NCBI GenBank assembly: GCA_002841155.1
Contig: PHEH01000011.1
Location: 1 to 64,000 of the forward strand
DNA length: 64,000 nt
Source of the DNA: Alphaproteobacteria bacterium HGW-Alphaproteobacteria-18
GTDB lineage: Bacteria > Pseudomonadota > Alphaproteobacteria > Caulobacterales > Hyphomonadaceae
Direction: 5' to 3'
A program made the translations under genes and the position numbers. Positions 36,347 through 45,684 of the stretch are shown in pieces (the stretch's first letter is position 1; each line of letters begins with the position of its first letter). The notes below the pieces were generated by a model. It was not told the origin of the DNA. It did no database searches and saw nothing but the letters and a program-made list of their open reading frames with translations.

Positions 36347-38032
36347 CTACAAAGCCCTCAGCGCCGAGACCCCGCCCGCTTCGGCGCTTGCCTCGAACGT
36401 GGCAACCGTCTCTGTGCTGAATGTATCGGCATAGATATCCGACACCTTGCGGAACACGGCGCGCGCGGCCGTCGGTGTCAGCGTCACCATCGTATAACCG
36501 TTGCCGAAGGGGTCATGCCAGACGACCTCCTTGTTGGCATCGGTGATCTGCTGGCCAAGGTCAGGCACGGCTTTCACATAGGCGCCCATGCCGGGGGAGG
36601 AGATCGAGGTGCAGCCGATCTCGATGCCCATGCGCTTGTCGCCCGCATCAAACAGCTCGTTCGCCCAGGCTGTATGCGTGTCGCCCGTCAGCGTCACCAG
36701 CCGGGCGCCGGCCGCGCTGACGCTTTGATAAAGCCGCTCGCGGGCTGCCGGGAACCCGTCCCAGGCATCCAGGTTGAACGGCAGGCCCATCGCGGTGAAG
36801 CCGAGGAAGCCGCTCACCTGCGGATTATCCTGCGCGGCCACCTGGGCCGGCGTCAGTGTCTTGGTGAAGTCGGGCAGCTTGACGCGCGCCATGATCACCT
36901 GATTGGCCAGCACCTGCCAGGCCGCGCCCGACGATACCGAGTTTGCCAGCTCCCCGTTCAGCCAGGCTTCCTGCTCGGCGCCCAGCATCGTGCGGGCCGG
37001 ATCGGCAACAGCCTGCATCGTCTCCTGCGCCTTCTGCATCGCTTCCAGCGGAGAGGCCGCATCGGCCAGCGCGGTGCTCCAGCTGATTTCTTCCGAGCGC
37101 CCCGTCAGGCGCGATTCCAGCGCATGCAGCGTGGCCACATCACCAAATCGGAAACTGCGCCAGGCCGCCGTGGTCAGCTCGCCCGGTTTGATGTCGCGGA
37201 TCGGCATCCATTCGAAATAGGCCTGCACGGCGGCCATCTTCCGGTCGCTCCATTCGCCTTCGCCATTCTCCGGATTGTGGTTTTCCGCGCCAGTGCGATA
37301 GGCGTTGTTGGCGCTTTCATGGTCGTCCCAGGTGCAGATCCAGGGCGCGGCGGCATGGGCGGCCTGCAGGTCGGGATCGGTCTTGTACTGAGCATGCCGG
37401 CGGCGATAATCCTCCAGAGACACAATCTCCGTAGACGGCTCATGCAGACGGCCGATCTGCTGGGCGATTTCCCCGCCATAGCCGTCAATGCCATACTCAT
37501 AGATATAGTCGCCAAGGTGGATCACGGCGTCGAGGCCCGGCTCGGCGGCGATGGCCTTATAGGCGTTGAACAGGCCAAACTGCCAGTTGGAGCAGGAGAC
37601 AACGGCAAGGTTCACCGCGCTCGTGCCGCTCGCGGCGGGCGTGCGCAGGCGCCCTTCCGGAGAGGCCACATCGCCATGATCGGTCAGCGCGGTGAAGCGG
37701 TAGGTATAGTCAGAGCCTGGCTGAAGCCCGCCCGCATCCACCTTCACGCAATAATCTTTCGCTTCGCTGGCTTCGGTCACACCGGCCGAAACCGGGGTCG
37801 CCTGGCCGGCGCGCAGCACTTCCCAGCGCACGGGGATCGGCCCGGCGCCGGAAAGCGGCGTCACGCGGGTCCAGAGGATGATCCGGTCGGGCAGGGGGTC
37901 GCCGGAGGCCACACCGTGATTGAAGGCGGCTTCGCCCTTATAGGTCTGCGGACCCGTCGTGCCACAGGCGGCCAGCGCCACCGTGCCCAATGCTGCGCCG
38001 CCCAGAAGGCTGCGACGTGTTACCTGTACCAT
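36347..38032 (-). CDS. phoD: PhoD-family alkaline phosphatase (Tat lipoprotein)
   Basis: A 561-residue PhoD-type phosphodiesterase/phosphatase. The signal MVQVTRRSLLGGAALGTVAL followed by AACGT has a twin-arginine motif and a lipobox-like Cys, so it is exported folded and possibly lipid-anchored. The mature part has an N-terminal fibronectin-like domain (GVASGDPLPDRIILWTRVTP) and the metallophosphatase domain with VSCSNW, HLGDYIYEYG, TWDDHESANNAY and LTGDTHTAW. It should release phosphate from phosphoesters using Ca/Fe. It is divergent from the pseudouridine synthase and convergent with the SDR gene (5-base gap). Confidence 0.93.
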   Translation of the reverse strand: MVQVTRRSLLGGAALGTVALAACGTTGPQTYKGEAAFNHGVASGDPLPDRIILWTRVTPLSGAGPIPVRWEVLRAGQATPVSAGVTEASEAKDYCVKVDAGGLQPGSDYTYRFTALTDHGDVASPEGRLRTPAASGTSAVNLAVVSCSNWQFGLFNAYKAIAAEPGLDAVIHLGDYIYEYGIDGYGGEIAQQIGRLHEPSTEIVSLEDYRRRHAQYKTDPDLQAAHAAAPWICTWDDHESANNAYRTGAENHNPENGEGEWSDRKMAAVQAYFEWMPIRDIKPGELTTAAWRSFRFGDVATLHALESRLTGRSEEISWSTALADAASPLEAMQKAQETMQAVADPARTMLGAEQEAWLNGELANSVSSGAAWQVLANQVIMARVKLPDFTKTLTPAQVAAQDNPQVSGFLGFTAMGLPFNLDAWDGFPAARERLYQSVSAAGARLVTLTGDTHTAWANELFDAGDKRMGIEIGCTSISSPGMGAYVKAVPDLGQQITDANKEVVWHDPFGNGYTMVTLTPTAARAVFRKVSDIYADTFSTETVATFEASAEAGGVSALRAL

Positions 38033-38124
38033 TTAAAGGGACTCCCCGGTTGCGTGCCGCTCTCATGGCGCCAATTTGCGACACCAGCATGACGCGGAGC
38101 GCATCCCTCGTCTATAAGGCGGCG

Positions 38125-39150
38125 ATGAACCAGATTATGATCACTTCTGAGGCAGCCGATACTGGCCAGCGTCTCGATGCGTTCCTTGGCGCCCGCGCTG
38201 AAGGTATTTCCCGCTCACGGGCCAAATCCCTGATTGAGGAAGGCGCCGTCACCGTCGGGGGCGTGGTGGAGACAAATCCCCGCGCGCCGGTGAAGGAAGG
38301 CCTCGTCTATGCGGTCAATATGCCCCCGCCGGTGCCTGCCATGCCGGAGGCTGAGGATATTCCCCTCGAAGTCCTTTATGAGGACGCCCACCTCATCATC
38401 CTCAACAAAGCTGCGGGCATGGCGGTTCATCCGGCGCCCGGCAGTCAGACCGGCACGCTGGTCAATGCCCTGCTACATCATTGCCAGGGCCAGTTGTCTG
38501 GCATCGGCGGGGTGGAGCGTCCCGGTATTGTCCACCGGCTCGACAAGCTCACCAGCGGCGTCATGGTCGCAGCTAAAACGGAAAGCGCCCATACCGGCCT
38601 CGCCGCCCTGTTCGAGCGTCACGACATCGACCGGGTCTACCGCGCCGTCACGCGCGGCGCCCCGCGCCCCCTTTCGGGCACCATCGAGGCAGCGATTGCC
38701 CGGTCAGAAAATGATCGCAAGAAAATGTCGGTCCACAGAAATCCCGACAGCCCGGCCGCCCGCCATGCCGTCACCCATTACAAGGCCGTCGAAACCTTCG
38801 GTTATAAAGACCGCGCCACGCGGCTACCCGCAGCCGCGCTGCTCGAATGCCGCCTCGAAACCGGGCGCACCCACCAGATCCGCGTCCACATGGCTCATGC
38901 CGGCGCGCCGCTGATCGGTGATCCGGTCTATGGCCGCCAAGCTGGCATCATGGCCTGGAAAGCACCGGGCACCGAAGCGCGGTATGACAAAGCCCTTGCC
39001 GCCGCCCGTGCCTTCTCCCGCCAGGCGCTGCATGCGGCGGTGCTCGGCTTCGTCCACCCCATCACCGGCGAAACCCTCCGCTTTGAAGCGCCTCTCCCGG
39101 AAGACATGGCGGGCCTGATTGCCGCGTTGAGAAAACTGCCGGTGGATTAG
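38125..39150 (+). CDS. RluA-family 23S rRNA pseudouridine synthase (RluD-like)
   Basis: A 341-residue enzyme with an N-terminal S4 RNA-binding domain (TGQRLDAFLGARAEGISRSR; AKSLIEEGAVTVGG) and a C-terminal pseudouridine synthase domain. The catalytic aspartate is in GIVHRLDKLTSGVMV, and the conserved ETGRTHQIRVHMA and GDPVYG blocks are present. It isomerises uridines in 23S rRNA; the RluD-like length and S4 domain favour that subgroup. The frame is open to 37,990 but the ATG at 38,125 gives the family N-terminus (MITSEAADTGQRLD). Confidence 0.93.
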   Translation: MNQIMITSEAADTGQRLDAFLGARAEGISRSRAKSLIEEGAVTVGGVVETNPRAPVKEGLVYAVNMPPPVPAMPEAEDIPLEVLYEDAHLIILNKAAGMAVHPAPGSQTGTLVNALLHHCQGQLSGIGGVERPGIVHRLDKLTSGVMVAAKTESAHTGLAALFERHDIDRVYRAVTRGAPRPLSGTIEAAIARSENDRKKMSVHRNPDSPAARHAVTHYKAVETFGYKDRATRLPAAALLECRLETGRTHQIRVHMAHAGAPLIGDPVYGRQAGIMAWKAPGTEARYDKALAAARAFSRQALHAAVLGFVHPITGETLRFEAPLPEDMAGLIAALRKLPVD

Positions 39151-39171
39151 GGCGGGCTCGCGGGCGAGCGC

Positions 39172-40059
39172 TTACCGCCCTCCGCCAGCGCCCGTCTGCG
39201 CTGAGGCCGTCTGCAGCGGTTCAAACCGCAGTGTGCGCGCCTGCAGGGTCACCTTGCCGACCTTGTCGGTGTCGGCGACGATCCGCACCGGCACATGGCT
39301 GCCATTTTCCAGCGGCGCCAGATACATGCGCAGCGGGCCGGAAATGCCGGTCAGCGTGTCATTATTGGCCTCGCCCGCCTTGTAGCCGGCAACCTTGTCC
39401 ATGGTGACATGGCATTCGATCGCCTTGCCGCTCCAGGCCGGGCTTTTCACATTCGCCGTGCCCACATTCTTCAGATGCAGATAGGTCAGCTGGCGCCCGT
39501 CGAACACGCGGATCGGCCCGCCGCACGGGTCAGCGCCCTTGGGGCGTGGCTCTAGGGCAAAGGTGATGATCGCCGTCAGCGGGTCATTTGCCAGGATCGC
39601 CTGTTCCTGGGTCGCGGCCGGGTCGCCCAGATTCCCGAATTTCGGCGTCGCGGTCATCGTGAAGCCGTCATTCTTCATCGCCAGCTCGACCCGCCGGTTC
39701 TTTTTCCCGTCGCGGTTCTGCGAAACATAGCCGGATGTTTTCAGCTCGCCCGCGCGCACATGGCCGGAGGCGGCCAGCTCCATATTGTAATTGACGAACA
39801 CATCGGCGAGCCCTGTCGTGCGCACCTTGGATTTGATCGTGTAGGTGCTCGGCTTCATCTCCACATCGAAGCTCGCCCGGCCGGTGGCGGGAATGATCAG
39901 GATCATCGCCCGCGCGTCCAGCTCATAGATCATGCGCATGGGCTCGCCCGCCTTCACCTTCGCCAGCAGGCTGCCTTTGGGGGCGGCGGGCGCGGTGTCG
40001 GCCGTCGAAAAGCCTGCCAGGGCAATTGTGGCAGCAGCAGCTAGGAGGAGGCGCTTCAT
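39172..40059 (-). CDS. DUF3108 family secreted protein
   Basis: A 295-residue protein with a signal peptide (MKRLLLAAAATIALAGFSTA) and a DUF3108 body (RMIYELDARAMILIIPATGR; GYVSQNRDGKKNRRVELA; DPLTAIITFAL; CGGPIRVFDGRQ). Function is unknown; the beta-rich family is periplasmic. The ORF is open further upstream but the signal peptide sets the start at 40,059. Its divergent position from rpmB is a conserved alphaproteobacterial arrangement. Confidence 0.85.
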   Translation of the reverse strand: MKRLLLAAAATIALAGFSTADTAPAAPKGSLLAKVKAGEPMRMIYELDARAMILIIPATGRASFDVEMKPSTYTIKSKVRTTGLADVFVNYNMELAASGHVRAGELKTSGYVSQNRDGKKNRRVELAMKNDGFTMTATPKFGNLGDPAATQEQAILANDPLTAIITFALEPRPKGADPCGGPIRVFDGRQLTYLHLKNVGTANVKSPAWSGKAIECHVTMDKVAGYKAGEANNDTLTGISGPLRMYLAPLENGSHVPVRIVADTDKVGKVTLQARTLRFEPLQTASAQTGAGGGR

Positions 40060-40250
40060 GAGGGGTCGTCCTTCTTGGTCGGGCGGGCCATGCGGCCTGC
40101 CTTTGGCGTCTATATAATCACCCTGTCCCAACGCCGCCTGAACGGACTTGCCCCGAACATGCCGCATTCTTCAGGCCCCGCCCACTGACATAAAGTGACA
40201 GCGCATGACATGGGAGCGCATTTCTCAGTCCTCAAGCCTGATCGCGGCGG

Positions 40251-40278
40251 TTGACAGGGCGCCCCCCCAGACTGTAGA
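40251..40278 (+). promoter_or_regulatory. sigma-70-type promoter of rpmB
   Basis: A consensus -35 box TTGACA at 40,251-40,256 and a -10 box TGTAGA at 40,273-40,278 are 16 bp apart, 47 bases upstream of the rpmB start codon. Confidence 0.7.
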
Positions 40279-40324
40279 CGCGCGCCTTCAGATCAAAAAA
40301 CACCTCTTTTTCGGAGCGAGGCCC

Positions 40325-40609
40325 ATGTCCCGCGAATGTGAACTTACAGGCACCAAGCCGATGGTTGGCAATATTGTCAGCCACTCCCAGATCAAGACCA
40401 AGCGCCGCTACCTGCCAAACCTTGTGCAGGTCACGCTCCGCTCGGAAGCTCTGGACCAGAATTTCCGCATGCGCATCGCGGCCAAAGCCCTGCGCACGGT
40501 CGACAAGCTCGGCGGCCTCGACGCTTTCCTCGCCAAGGCGAAGGAAGACGGCCTGTCCGACAAGGCCCTCAAGATCAAACGCGACATCGCGAAGAAAGCC
40601 GCCGCATAA
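40325..40609 (+). CDS. rpmB: 50S ribosomal protein L28
   Basis: A 94-residue L28. The start [20 protein letters not shown] and the [14 protein letters not shown] block are typical of the larger alphaproteobacterial L28, without the cysteine pairs of Zn-binding L28. The open frame reaches 40,205, but the ATG at 40,325 with GGAGCGAGG just upstream is the family start. It has its own promoter and a strong terminator. Confidence 0.97.
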   Translation: MSRECELTGTKPMVGNIVSHSQIKTKRRYLPNLVQVTLRSEALDQNFRMRIAAKALRTVDKLGGLDAFLAKAKEDGLSDKALKIKRDIAKKAAA

Positions 40610-40644
40610 GGCGCTGCCCCTTCGGCGAAATACGCTGACGAAAC

Positions 40645-40681
40645 AAAACGCCGGACCTCAGAAAGGTCCGGCGTTTTCTTT
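40645..40681 (+). terminator. intrinsic terminator of rpmB
   Basis: Stem acgccggacct (40,648-40,658) with aggtccggcgt (40,664-40,674), five-base loop, flanked by aaaa and tttt, followed by ctttt. Symmetry of the A and T flanks would allow function on both strands. Confidence 0.93.
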
Positions 40682-40782
40682 TGTTTGGGGCTCAGCGTTG
40701 AAATCCGTTCCTGCTCAAATTTTTCTTAGGGTTTGGCGTCTATCTATCAGGGAAGATCATTCTTTCTTTCCGGGAGCCAAAC

Positions 40783-41919
40783 GTGAAACACCTTTTACTG
40801 GCCGCTGCGCTCCTCGGATTGGGCGCCTGTGCAAACCACCAGCCTACCAAAGAGGGCGTCATGGGTTTGCCTGGTTTCATGAGCAAAACTCAAACCATTG
40901 AGCGCCAGCGCCCTGCGCTGCCCGTCACGCACTATATCCGCTGGGACAACAGCGACCGACTTATGCACGGCCTCGAGCTTGATTACATCAGCGGCATGTC
41001 GCAGCGCGACTATCTCTTCGAAGAACCCAATCAGGGGCTCTTCCGGCCGATGCTTAACGGCGCCCTGCAAGCCTCCGGGCTTGAAGCAAAAACCGCAGCA
41101 GGGGCGCGCTACGCCCTTCAGATTGAGTTCCATGAGCTGAAGTCGGATGCTTTCGGGCGCCATTTTGCCGGAATGACGAGCGCAACTTATCGGGTTGTCG
41201 ACCGGCGCACCGGCCAGCCCATCTATGAGAATCTCATCCGCTCGAACTTCCTGGCTGAGTATCCGGGTCTGAATGAGGATGACGCCAGCTTCGCTTATAA
41301 TGTGTCCGCTCCTGGCGTGATTGCCTCCACGGCGGCTTTCGGCGCCTTTACCCTTTATGAGGGCGGTCTGGTCGAAGTGTGGAACAATAACCGCAAGCTT
41401 CAGAACTTCTTTGGCGGAAGCTCCGTCGATGAGCTCTCACAGGCAGAATGGAACGATGTCTATCAAGGTTATGTCTGGACTGCCGGCGTGTCCGCCATTT
41501 CCGGTCCAGCGCTGGTTCTGCTCGGCCAGCTGAACCCGCTGAACTACGTGGCGCTTCAGACAGATCCGGCAAACTATCTGCCGCTCGGATGGTCTGATCT
41601 GGATGAAAAGCAGAAAGCAGCTGCCGCGACCCGTCATGGCAACCTCTCGACTGTGGGCGAAGGTTCACGTAACGCGCGCACCCGCGCCCAGCAGCTTAAC
41701 ACGCACCTGCTGGCGCAGAGCCTCACCTACTTCCTGCTTGATCTCGCCGAGTCTGAGGACGTTCGTCTCACGCAGCTCGTGTCCTGCAAAGATAGCGATC
41801 ATACGGCAGAAGAGCTGGTCCGCGCCGTGCGGATGAAGACGAAAATCATCACCGATGATTGCCGTCAGTATCAGGTCAAGGACCAGCGCCGCGGCGTGCC
41901 GATCACGGCTTATCGCTGA
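40783..41919 (+). CDS. hypothetical lipoprotein
   Basis: A 378-residue putative lipoprotein starting with GTG at 40,783. The signal VKHLLLAAALLGLGAC ends in a lipobox (LGAC), so it is probably outer-membrane anchored. The mature part shows no family I recognise; visible features are HYIRWDNSDRLMHGLELDYI, a predicted strand-rich section (YALQIEFHELKSDAFGRHF) and a hydrophobic stretch near residue 170 (APGVIASTAAFGAFTLYEGG). A terminator follows at 41,941. Base use matches the neighbours. Confidence 0.7.
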   Translation: MKHLLLAAALLGLGACANHQPTKEGVMGLPGFMSKTQTIERQRPALPVTHYIRWDNSDRLMHGLELDYISGMSQRDYLFEEPNQGLFRPMLNGALQASGLEAKTAAGARYALQIEFHELKSDAFGRHFAGMTSATYRVVDRRTGQPIYENLIRSNFLAEYPGLNEDDASFAYNVSAPGVIASTAAFGAFTLYEGGLVEVWNNNRKLQNFFGGSSVDELSQAEWNDVYQGYVWTAGVSAISGPALVLLGQLNPLNYVALQTDPANYLPLGWSDLDEKQKAAAATRHGNLSTVGEGSRNARTRAQQLNTHLLAQSLTYFLLDLAESEDVRLTQLVSCKDSDHTAEELVRAVRMKTKIITDDCRQYQVKDQRRGVPITAYR

Positions 41920-41940
41920 TCTTTATTGGTCGCAAAATTC

Positions 41941-41974
41941 ACGCCGGGCCTCTTCGCAGGTCCGGCGTTTTTGT
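41941..41974 (+). terminator. intrinsic terminator of the lipoprotein gene
   Basis: Stem acgccgggcct (41,941-41,951) with aggtccggcgt (41,958-41,968), one G-T wobble, six-base loop, followed by a run of five T ending at 41,972. It sits 21 bases after the lipoprotein stop. Confidence 0.88.
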
Positions 41975-42049
41975 GTCCTGAAGTGTCCCGGATTGTCCCA
42001 AACTGTCCGGGTTTGTCCGGAAATGTCCGGCATTTGGCGCGCTATGTCC
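41974..42049. repeat. 10-bp phased TGTCC array
   Basis: The word TGTCC starts at 41,974, 41,984, 41,994, 42,004, 42,014 and 42,024, six times in exact 10-bp steps, and again at 42,045. The intervening bases vary (tgaag, cggat, caaac, gggtt, ggaaa, ggcat), so it is a phased motif rather than a simple tandem repeat. It lies between the lipoprotein terminator and the amidohydrolase gene. Two TGTCC words 10 bp apart also occur in ccmA (23,320, 23,330). Confidence 0.8.
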
Positions 42050-42121
42050 CTGATTTGACGCGCCGTGACGCGGTTTGCCCCGGTCAGGGGGCTGGCGCGT
42101 TTTTCGGAACGGGTTCATGAA

Positions 42122-42150
42122 TTCAGGGCCGTTTCAGGGCCGTTTCAGGG
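42122..42150. repeat. 11-bp tandem repeat in leader
   Basis: About 2.6 copies of the 11-bp unit ttcagggccgt just upstream of the amidohydrolase start, ending next to its aagggga ribosome-binding site. Too small to say more. Confidence 0.6.
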
Positions 42151-42161
42151 AAGGGGAACCC

Positions 42162-43817
42162 ATGCGCTTCATCGCCCTCGCCGCGCTTGCCGCCGTCACG
42201 CTCGCCGCCTGCGCAGACCCCGCGTCCGTCCCGGCAGCCCCCGAAGGCAAGATCCGCATCTTCACGGGCGGCACGATCTATACCGGCCTGGAAGACCCCG
42301 CCACGGTGGACGCCATTATCGTCGGCCCCGATGGCCGCATCCTCGGCACAGCCCCGCCGCTTTCCAAAGACTGGAGCGAGGAAGAGGTTGAAACCATTGA
42401 TCTTTCCGGCGCCGTCCTGTTCCCCGGCTTCACCGATGCCCATGCCCATCTGCGCGGAATTGGCGAACGCGAGCTGACCCTCAGCCTGGAAGGCACCGCC
42501 TCCATCGACGAACTCATCACCCGCGTCGAAGCCGAACTGACAGAAAAAGCCCCCGGCGAATATCTCTCCGGCCGGGGCTGGATCGAGACCGGCTGGCCCG
42601 AAGGGCGCATGCCCTCGGCGGCCGATCTCGATCCGGTCAGCCCCAATAATCCTGTGATCCTGCGCCGCTCCGATGGCCATGCCCTCGTCGCCAACACCGC
42701 CGCGCTGAAAGCCGCCGGCGTCTATGAACTTGCCGCCGATCCGCCGGGCGGCCATGTCGAGCGCGGGCCAGACGGCCTCGCCACCGGCATCGTCATCGAC
42801 GCGGCCATGGCCCCCTTCGGCCAGCTGATCGCCGAGCCCTCCGAAGCCGACATCCTCAAAGCCTATCAGACCGGCGCGGAAACCTATGTCCGCCGCGGCT
42901 GGACCGGCGTGCATAATATGAGCGCCAATCCCGAGCATGCCGCGCTGATGAAGCGGCTGGATGAGGATAACCGCCTCCCGCTGCGCATCTATAACGCTTT
43001 TGACGCGGCCGGCATGGACCTCGCCCAGAGGCGTGATCATGAAACCGATACGATCACCAACCGCGCGGTAAAGCTTTATATGGACGGCGCCCTCGGCAGC
43101 CGGGGCGCCCTGCTGATCGCGCCCTATGCCGACCGCCCGGAAACGCGTGGGCTGGAACTCCTCTCGCCCGAGGCGCTGAGCGACCTGATGGCGACCGCGC
43201 GCGAAAAGGGCGTCCAGCTTACCATCCACGCCATCGGCGATCTCGCCAACCGCCGGATAATCGAAACATATCAGGCCCTTGGCCTTGACGGGGATCTGCG
43301 CTGGCGGATCGAACATGCCCAGATGCTGCATCCTGATGACATCGACCGCCTCGCCACCAGCGGCCTCATCGCCTCCATGCAGCCTAGCCACGCCATCGGC
43401 GACCTGCATTTTGCCCCCGCGCGCGTCGGCATGGACCGGCTGCGCGGGGCCTATGCCTGGGCGAGCCTGTTGAAAGCCGGCGCCGTGATCGCCGGGGGCT
43501 CGGACGCGCCGGTGGAGGTGGGATCGCCCACCATTGAGTTCTATGCGGCGGTTGCCCGGAAAGACCTCGCCGGCTTTTCCGGCGAAGGCTGGCACCCCGA
43601 AGAAGCGCTCACGCGTCAACAGGCGCTGACACTTTTCACCACCGCGCCCGCCTATGCCAGCTTCCAGGAAAACGATCTTGGCACCATCGAAGCGGGCAAA
43701 ATCGCCGATTTCACGGTGTTTGACCGCGATCTCATGACCATTCCGGAAGCCGAGATCCTGGAAGCCAGGCCTGTGATGACGGTCGTGGCCGGCGAAATCG
43801 TGTTCGACGGCCGCTAA
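42162..43817 (+). CDS. secreted amidohydrolase (YtcJ-like, family 3)
   Basis: A 551-residue amidohydrolase with a lipoprotein-type signal (MRFIALAALAAVTLAACADP, lipobox LAAC). The metal motif is DAHAHLRG (residues about 92-99), with the DGALGSRGA segment, the IHAIGDLANR histidine and the late GGSDAPVEVGSP. It belongs to the YtcJ/NfdA-like group of periplasmic hydrolases; substrate unknown. The frame is open to 42,075, but the signal peptide and aagggga site select the ATG at 42,162. It is followed by the lipoprotein msrA. Confidence 0.88.
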   Translation: MRFIALAALAAVTLAACADPASVPAAPEGKIRIFTGGTIYTGLEDPATVDAIIVGPDGRILGTAPPLSKDWSEEEVETIDLSGAVLFPGFTDAHAHLRGIGERELTLSLEGTASIDELITRVEAELTEKAPGEYLSGRGWIETGWPEGRMPSAADLDPVSPNNPVILRRSDGHALVANTAALKAAGVYELAADPPGGHVERGPDGLATGIVIDAAMAPFGQLIAEPSEADILKAYQTGAETYVRRGWTGVHNMSANPEHAALMKRLDEDNRLPLRIYNAFDAAGMDLAQRRDHETDTITNRAVKLYMDGALGSRGALLIAPYADRPETRGLELLSPEALSDLMATAREKGVQLTIHAIGDLANRRIIETYQALGLDGDLRWRIEHAQMLHPDDIDRLATSGLIASMQPSHAIGDLHFAPARVGMDRLRGAYAWASLLKAGAVIAGGSDAPVEVGSPTIEFYAAVARKDLAGFSGEGWHPEEALTRQQALTLFTTAPAYASFQENDLGTIEAGKIADFTVFDRDLMTIPEAEILEARPVMTVVAGEIVFDGR

Positions 43818-43935
43818 GCCCGCGCCGCCCTCTCCGCATTGTGACAGGTGCCGGGCTGGACCTTCCCGCCCGGCCCCATACCTTTGGCTCATGCCCCGCG
43901 CGGGCGCTTTCGCGCGTCCGGAAGAAAGGTCTCCC

Positions 43936-44553
43936 ATGCGTACCCTCCTCCTTGCGGCCGCTGCCGCCTGCCTCGCCGCCTGCAGCAACGCCGCCCTGCC
44001 GCAATCTGCCAGCGCCGAGCCCGCCGCCCGCGTCGCGCCCGCGTCCCACGAAGCCGTCGCGGTCTTCGCGGGGGGCTGTTTCTGGTGCATCGAGGCCGAG
44101 CTTGAGGCCGTCCCCGGCGTGCGCGCGGTCGTCTCTGGCTATACCGGCGGCACCACGCCGGACCCGACCTACAAGCGCATGGGCGATCACGCCGAAGCCG
44201 TCGAAGTGATCTATGATCCGGCCGAAGTCACCTATGAACAGCTGCTGGAAGTCTTCTGGTCGAATATCGACCCGACCGATGAAGGCGGCCAGTTCTACGA
44301 CCGGGGCAGCCAGTACCGCACCGCCATCTATGTTCTGGACGAGGCCCAGGCCGCCGCCGCCCGCGCCTCGCTGGAAGCCAACGCCAGACGCCTCAGCCAG
44401 CCCATAGCCACCGCCGTCCTGCCCGCAGGCGCCTTCTACCCGGCGGAGGACTACCATCAGGACTATTACCTGAAGGAGCCCGAGCGCTACCAGGCCTACA
44501 AAAAGGGCAGCCGCCGCGAAGAGACCCTTCGGGATGTCTGGCAAACCCAATAG
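43936..44553 (+). CDS. msrA: peptide methionine sulfoxide reductase A, lipoprotein form
   Basis: A 205-residue MsrA with a lipoprotein signal (MRTLLLAAAAACLAACSNA). The catalytic motif is FAGGCFWCIEAELEAV, where the first Cys attacks the sulfoxide. The second Cys of the motif (C-F-W-C) is the only other cysteine in the mature catalytic domain, so recycling differs from the cytosolic MsrA at 63,354. The conserved YKRMGDHAEAVEV and YDPAEV blocks are present. It should repair oxidised proteins in the envelope. The upstream ATG at 43,891 is unlikely. Confidence 0.92.
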   Translation: MRTLLLAAAAACLAACSNAALPQSASAEPAARVAPASHEAVAVFAGGCFWCIEAELEAVPGVRAVVSGYTGGTTPDPTYKRMGDHAEAVEVIYDPAEVTYEQLLEVFWSNIDPTDEGGQFYDRGSQYRTAIYVLDEAQAAAARASLEANARRLSQPIATAVLPAGAFYPAEDYHQDYYLKEPERYQAYKKGSRREETLRDVWQTQ

Positions 44554-44670
44554 GGCAGGGCCGGCCCCCGCCGCCTGCACACTTTACGTTGCGTCGCACT
44601 AGGCGCGCGGCCATCCCGTGCTAGAACCCAGAGTCTCAATCAAATCCTCCCGCTGGCGAGCTCTGATCCC

Positions 44671-45654
44671 ATGACCGTTATGTCCGACACCAATGCCCTG
44701 GAAGGCATGAAGCCGACCGAAAAAGTGAACGTGAAAAAGGTGTTCGGCCTCGACACCCCGATGGTCGTCCACGGCTTCAAGACGCGCACCGAATACGTGC
44801 CCGAGATCGACCCGGCCTACCGGTTTGATCCGCAGACCACGCTCGCCATTCTCGCCGGCTTTGAGCACAACCGCCGCGTCATGGTGCAGGGCTATCACGG
44901 CACGGGCAAATCGACCCATATCGAGCAGGTCGCCGCCCGCCTCAACTGGCCGATGATCCGGGTCAACCTCGACAGCCATGTCAGCCGGATCGACATGGTC
45001 GGCAAGGACGCCATCGTCCTGAAAGAGGGCGTCCAGGTCACCGAATTCCGCGAAGGCATCCTCCCCTGGGCGCTGCAACGCCCCGTCGCCATCGTGTTCG
45101 ACGAATATGACGCCGGCCGCCCGGATGTGATGTTCGTCATCCAGCGCGTCCTCGAAGCCAGCGGCAAGCTCACCCTGCTCGACCAGAACCGCGTGATCGC
45201 GCCCAACCCGTATTTCCGCCTCTTCGCGACGACCAACACGGTCGGCCTCGGCGACACGACCGGCCTCTATCACGGCACCCAGCAGCTCAACCAGGGCCAG
45301 ATGGACCGTTGGTCGATCGTCACCACGCTGAACTATCTCACCCATGACGCCGAGGTCGAAATCATCAAATCGAAGGCCACCGGCGTCGATGAGCCCACCA
45401 TCGCCAAGATGGTCACCATGGCAGATCTCACCCGCAACGCCTTCATGTCGGGCGACCTCTCGACCGTCATGAGCCCCAGAACAGTCATCACCTGGGCCGA
45501 AAACTTCGCCATCTTCGGCGATCTCGGCCATGCCTTCCGCATGACCTTCCTCAACAAGTGCGACGAGCTTGAGCGTCCGCTGGTGGCAGAAATGTATCAG
45601 CGCTGCTTCGGGGTGGAACTCCCCGAAAGCCCGCTGATGGTGAAGGTCGCATAA
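44671..45654 (+). CDS. cobS: cobaltochelatase subunit CobS (AAA+ ATPase)
   Basis: A 327-residue AAA+ ATPase of the CobS/MoxR type. The Walker A is [18 protein letters not shown], Walker [16 protein letters not shown], and a sensor segment [17 protein letters not shown] follows. In aerobic cobalamin synthesis CobS and CobT energise cobalt insertion into hydrogenobyrinic acid a,c-diamide by CobN. No cobN or other cob gene is in the window. An in-frame ATG three codons later (44,680) is also possible. cobT follows after 30 bases, so the pair is one unit. Confidence 0.93.
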   Translation: MTVMSDTNALEGMKPTEKVNVKKVFGLDTPMVVHGFKTRTEYVPEIDPAYRFDPQTTLAILAGFEHNRRVMVQGYHGTGKSTHIEQVAARLNWPMIRVNLDSHVSRIDMVGKDAIVLKEGVQVTEFREGILPWALQRPVAIVFDEYDAGRPDVMFVIQRVLEASGKLTLLDQNRVIAPNPYFRLFATTNTVGLGDTTGLYHGTQQLNQGQMDRWSIVTTLNYLTHDAEVEIIKSKATGVDEPTIAKMVTMADLTRNAFMSGDLSTVMSPRTVITWAENFAIFGDLGHAFRMTFLNKCDELERPLVAEMYQRCFGVELPESPLMVKVA

Positions 45655-45684
45655 GGAAGGCACGCGTCCCGCAAGGGTGACCTC

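Noticed and set aside
36515-38092. A 525-codon plus-strand frame opposite phoD
   Set aside because: It is antisense to a PhoD phosphatase with a Tat signal; the product is Arg/Gly/His-rich and motif-free.
41974-42049. The TGTCC array as a CRISPR array
   Set aside because: The repeated unit is only 5 bp with 5-bp variable gaps; CRISPR repeats and spacers are each over 20 bp and no cas gene is present.
42123-44090. A 655-codon minus-strand frame opposite the amidohydrolase and msrA
   Set aside because: It is a compositional shadow of two well-supported plus-strand genes with signal peptides and catalytic motifs.
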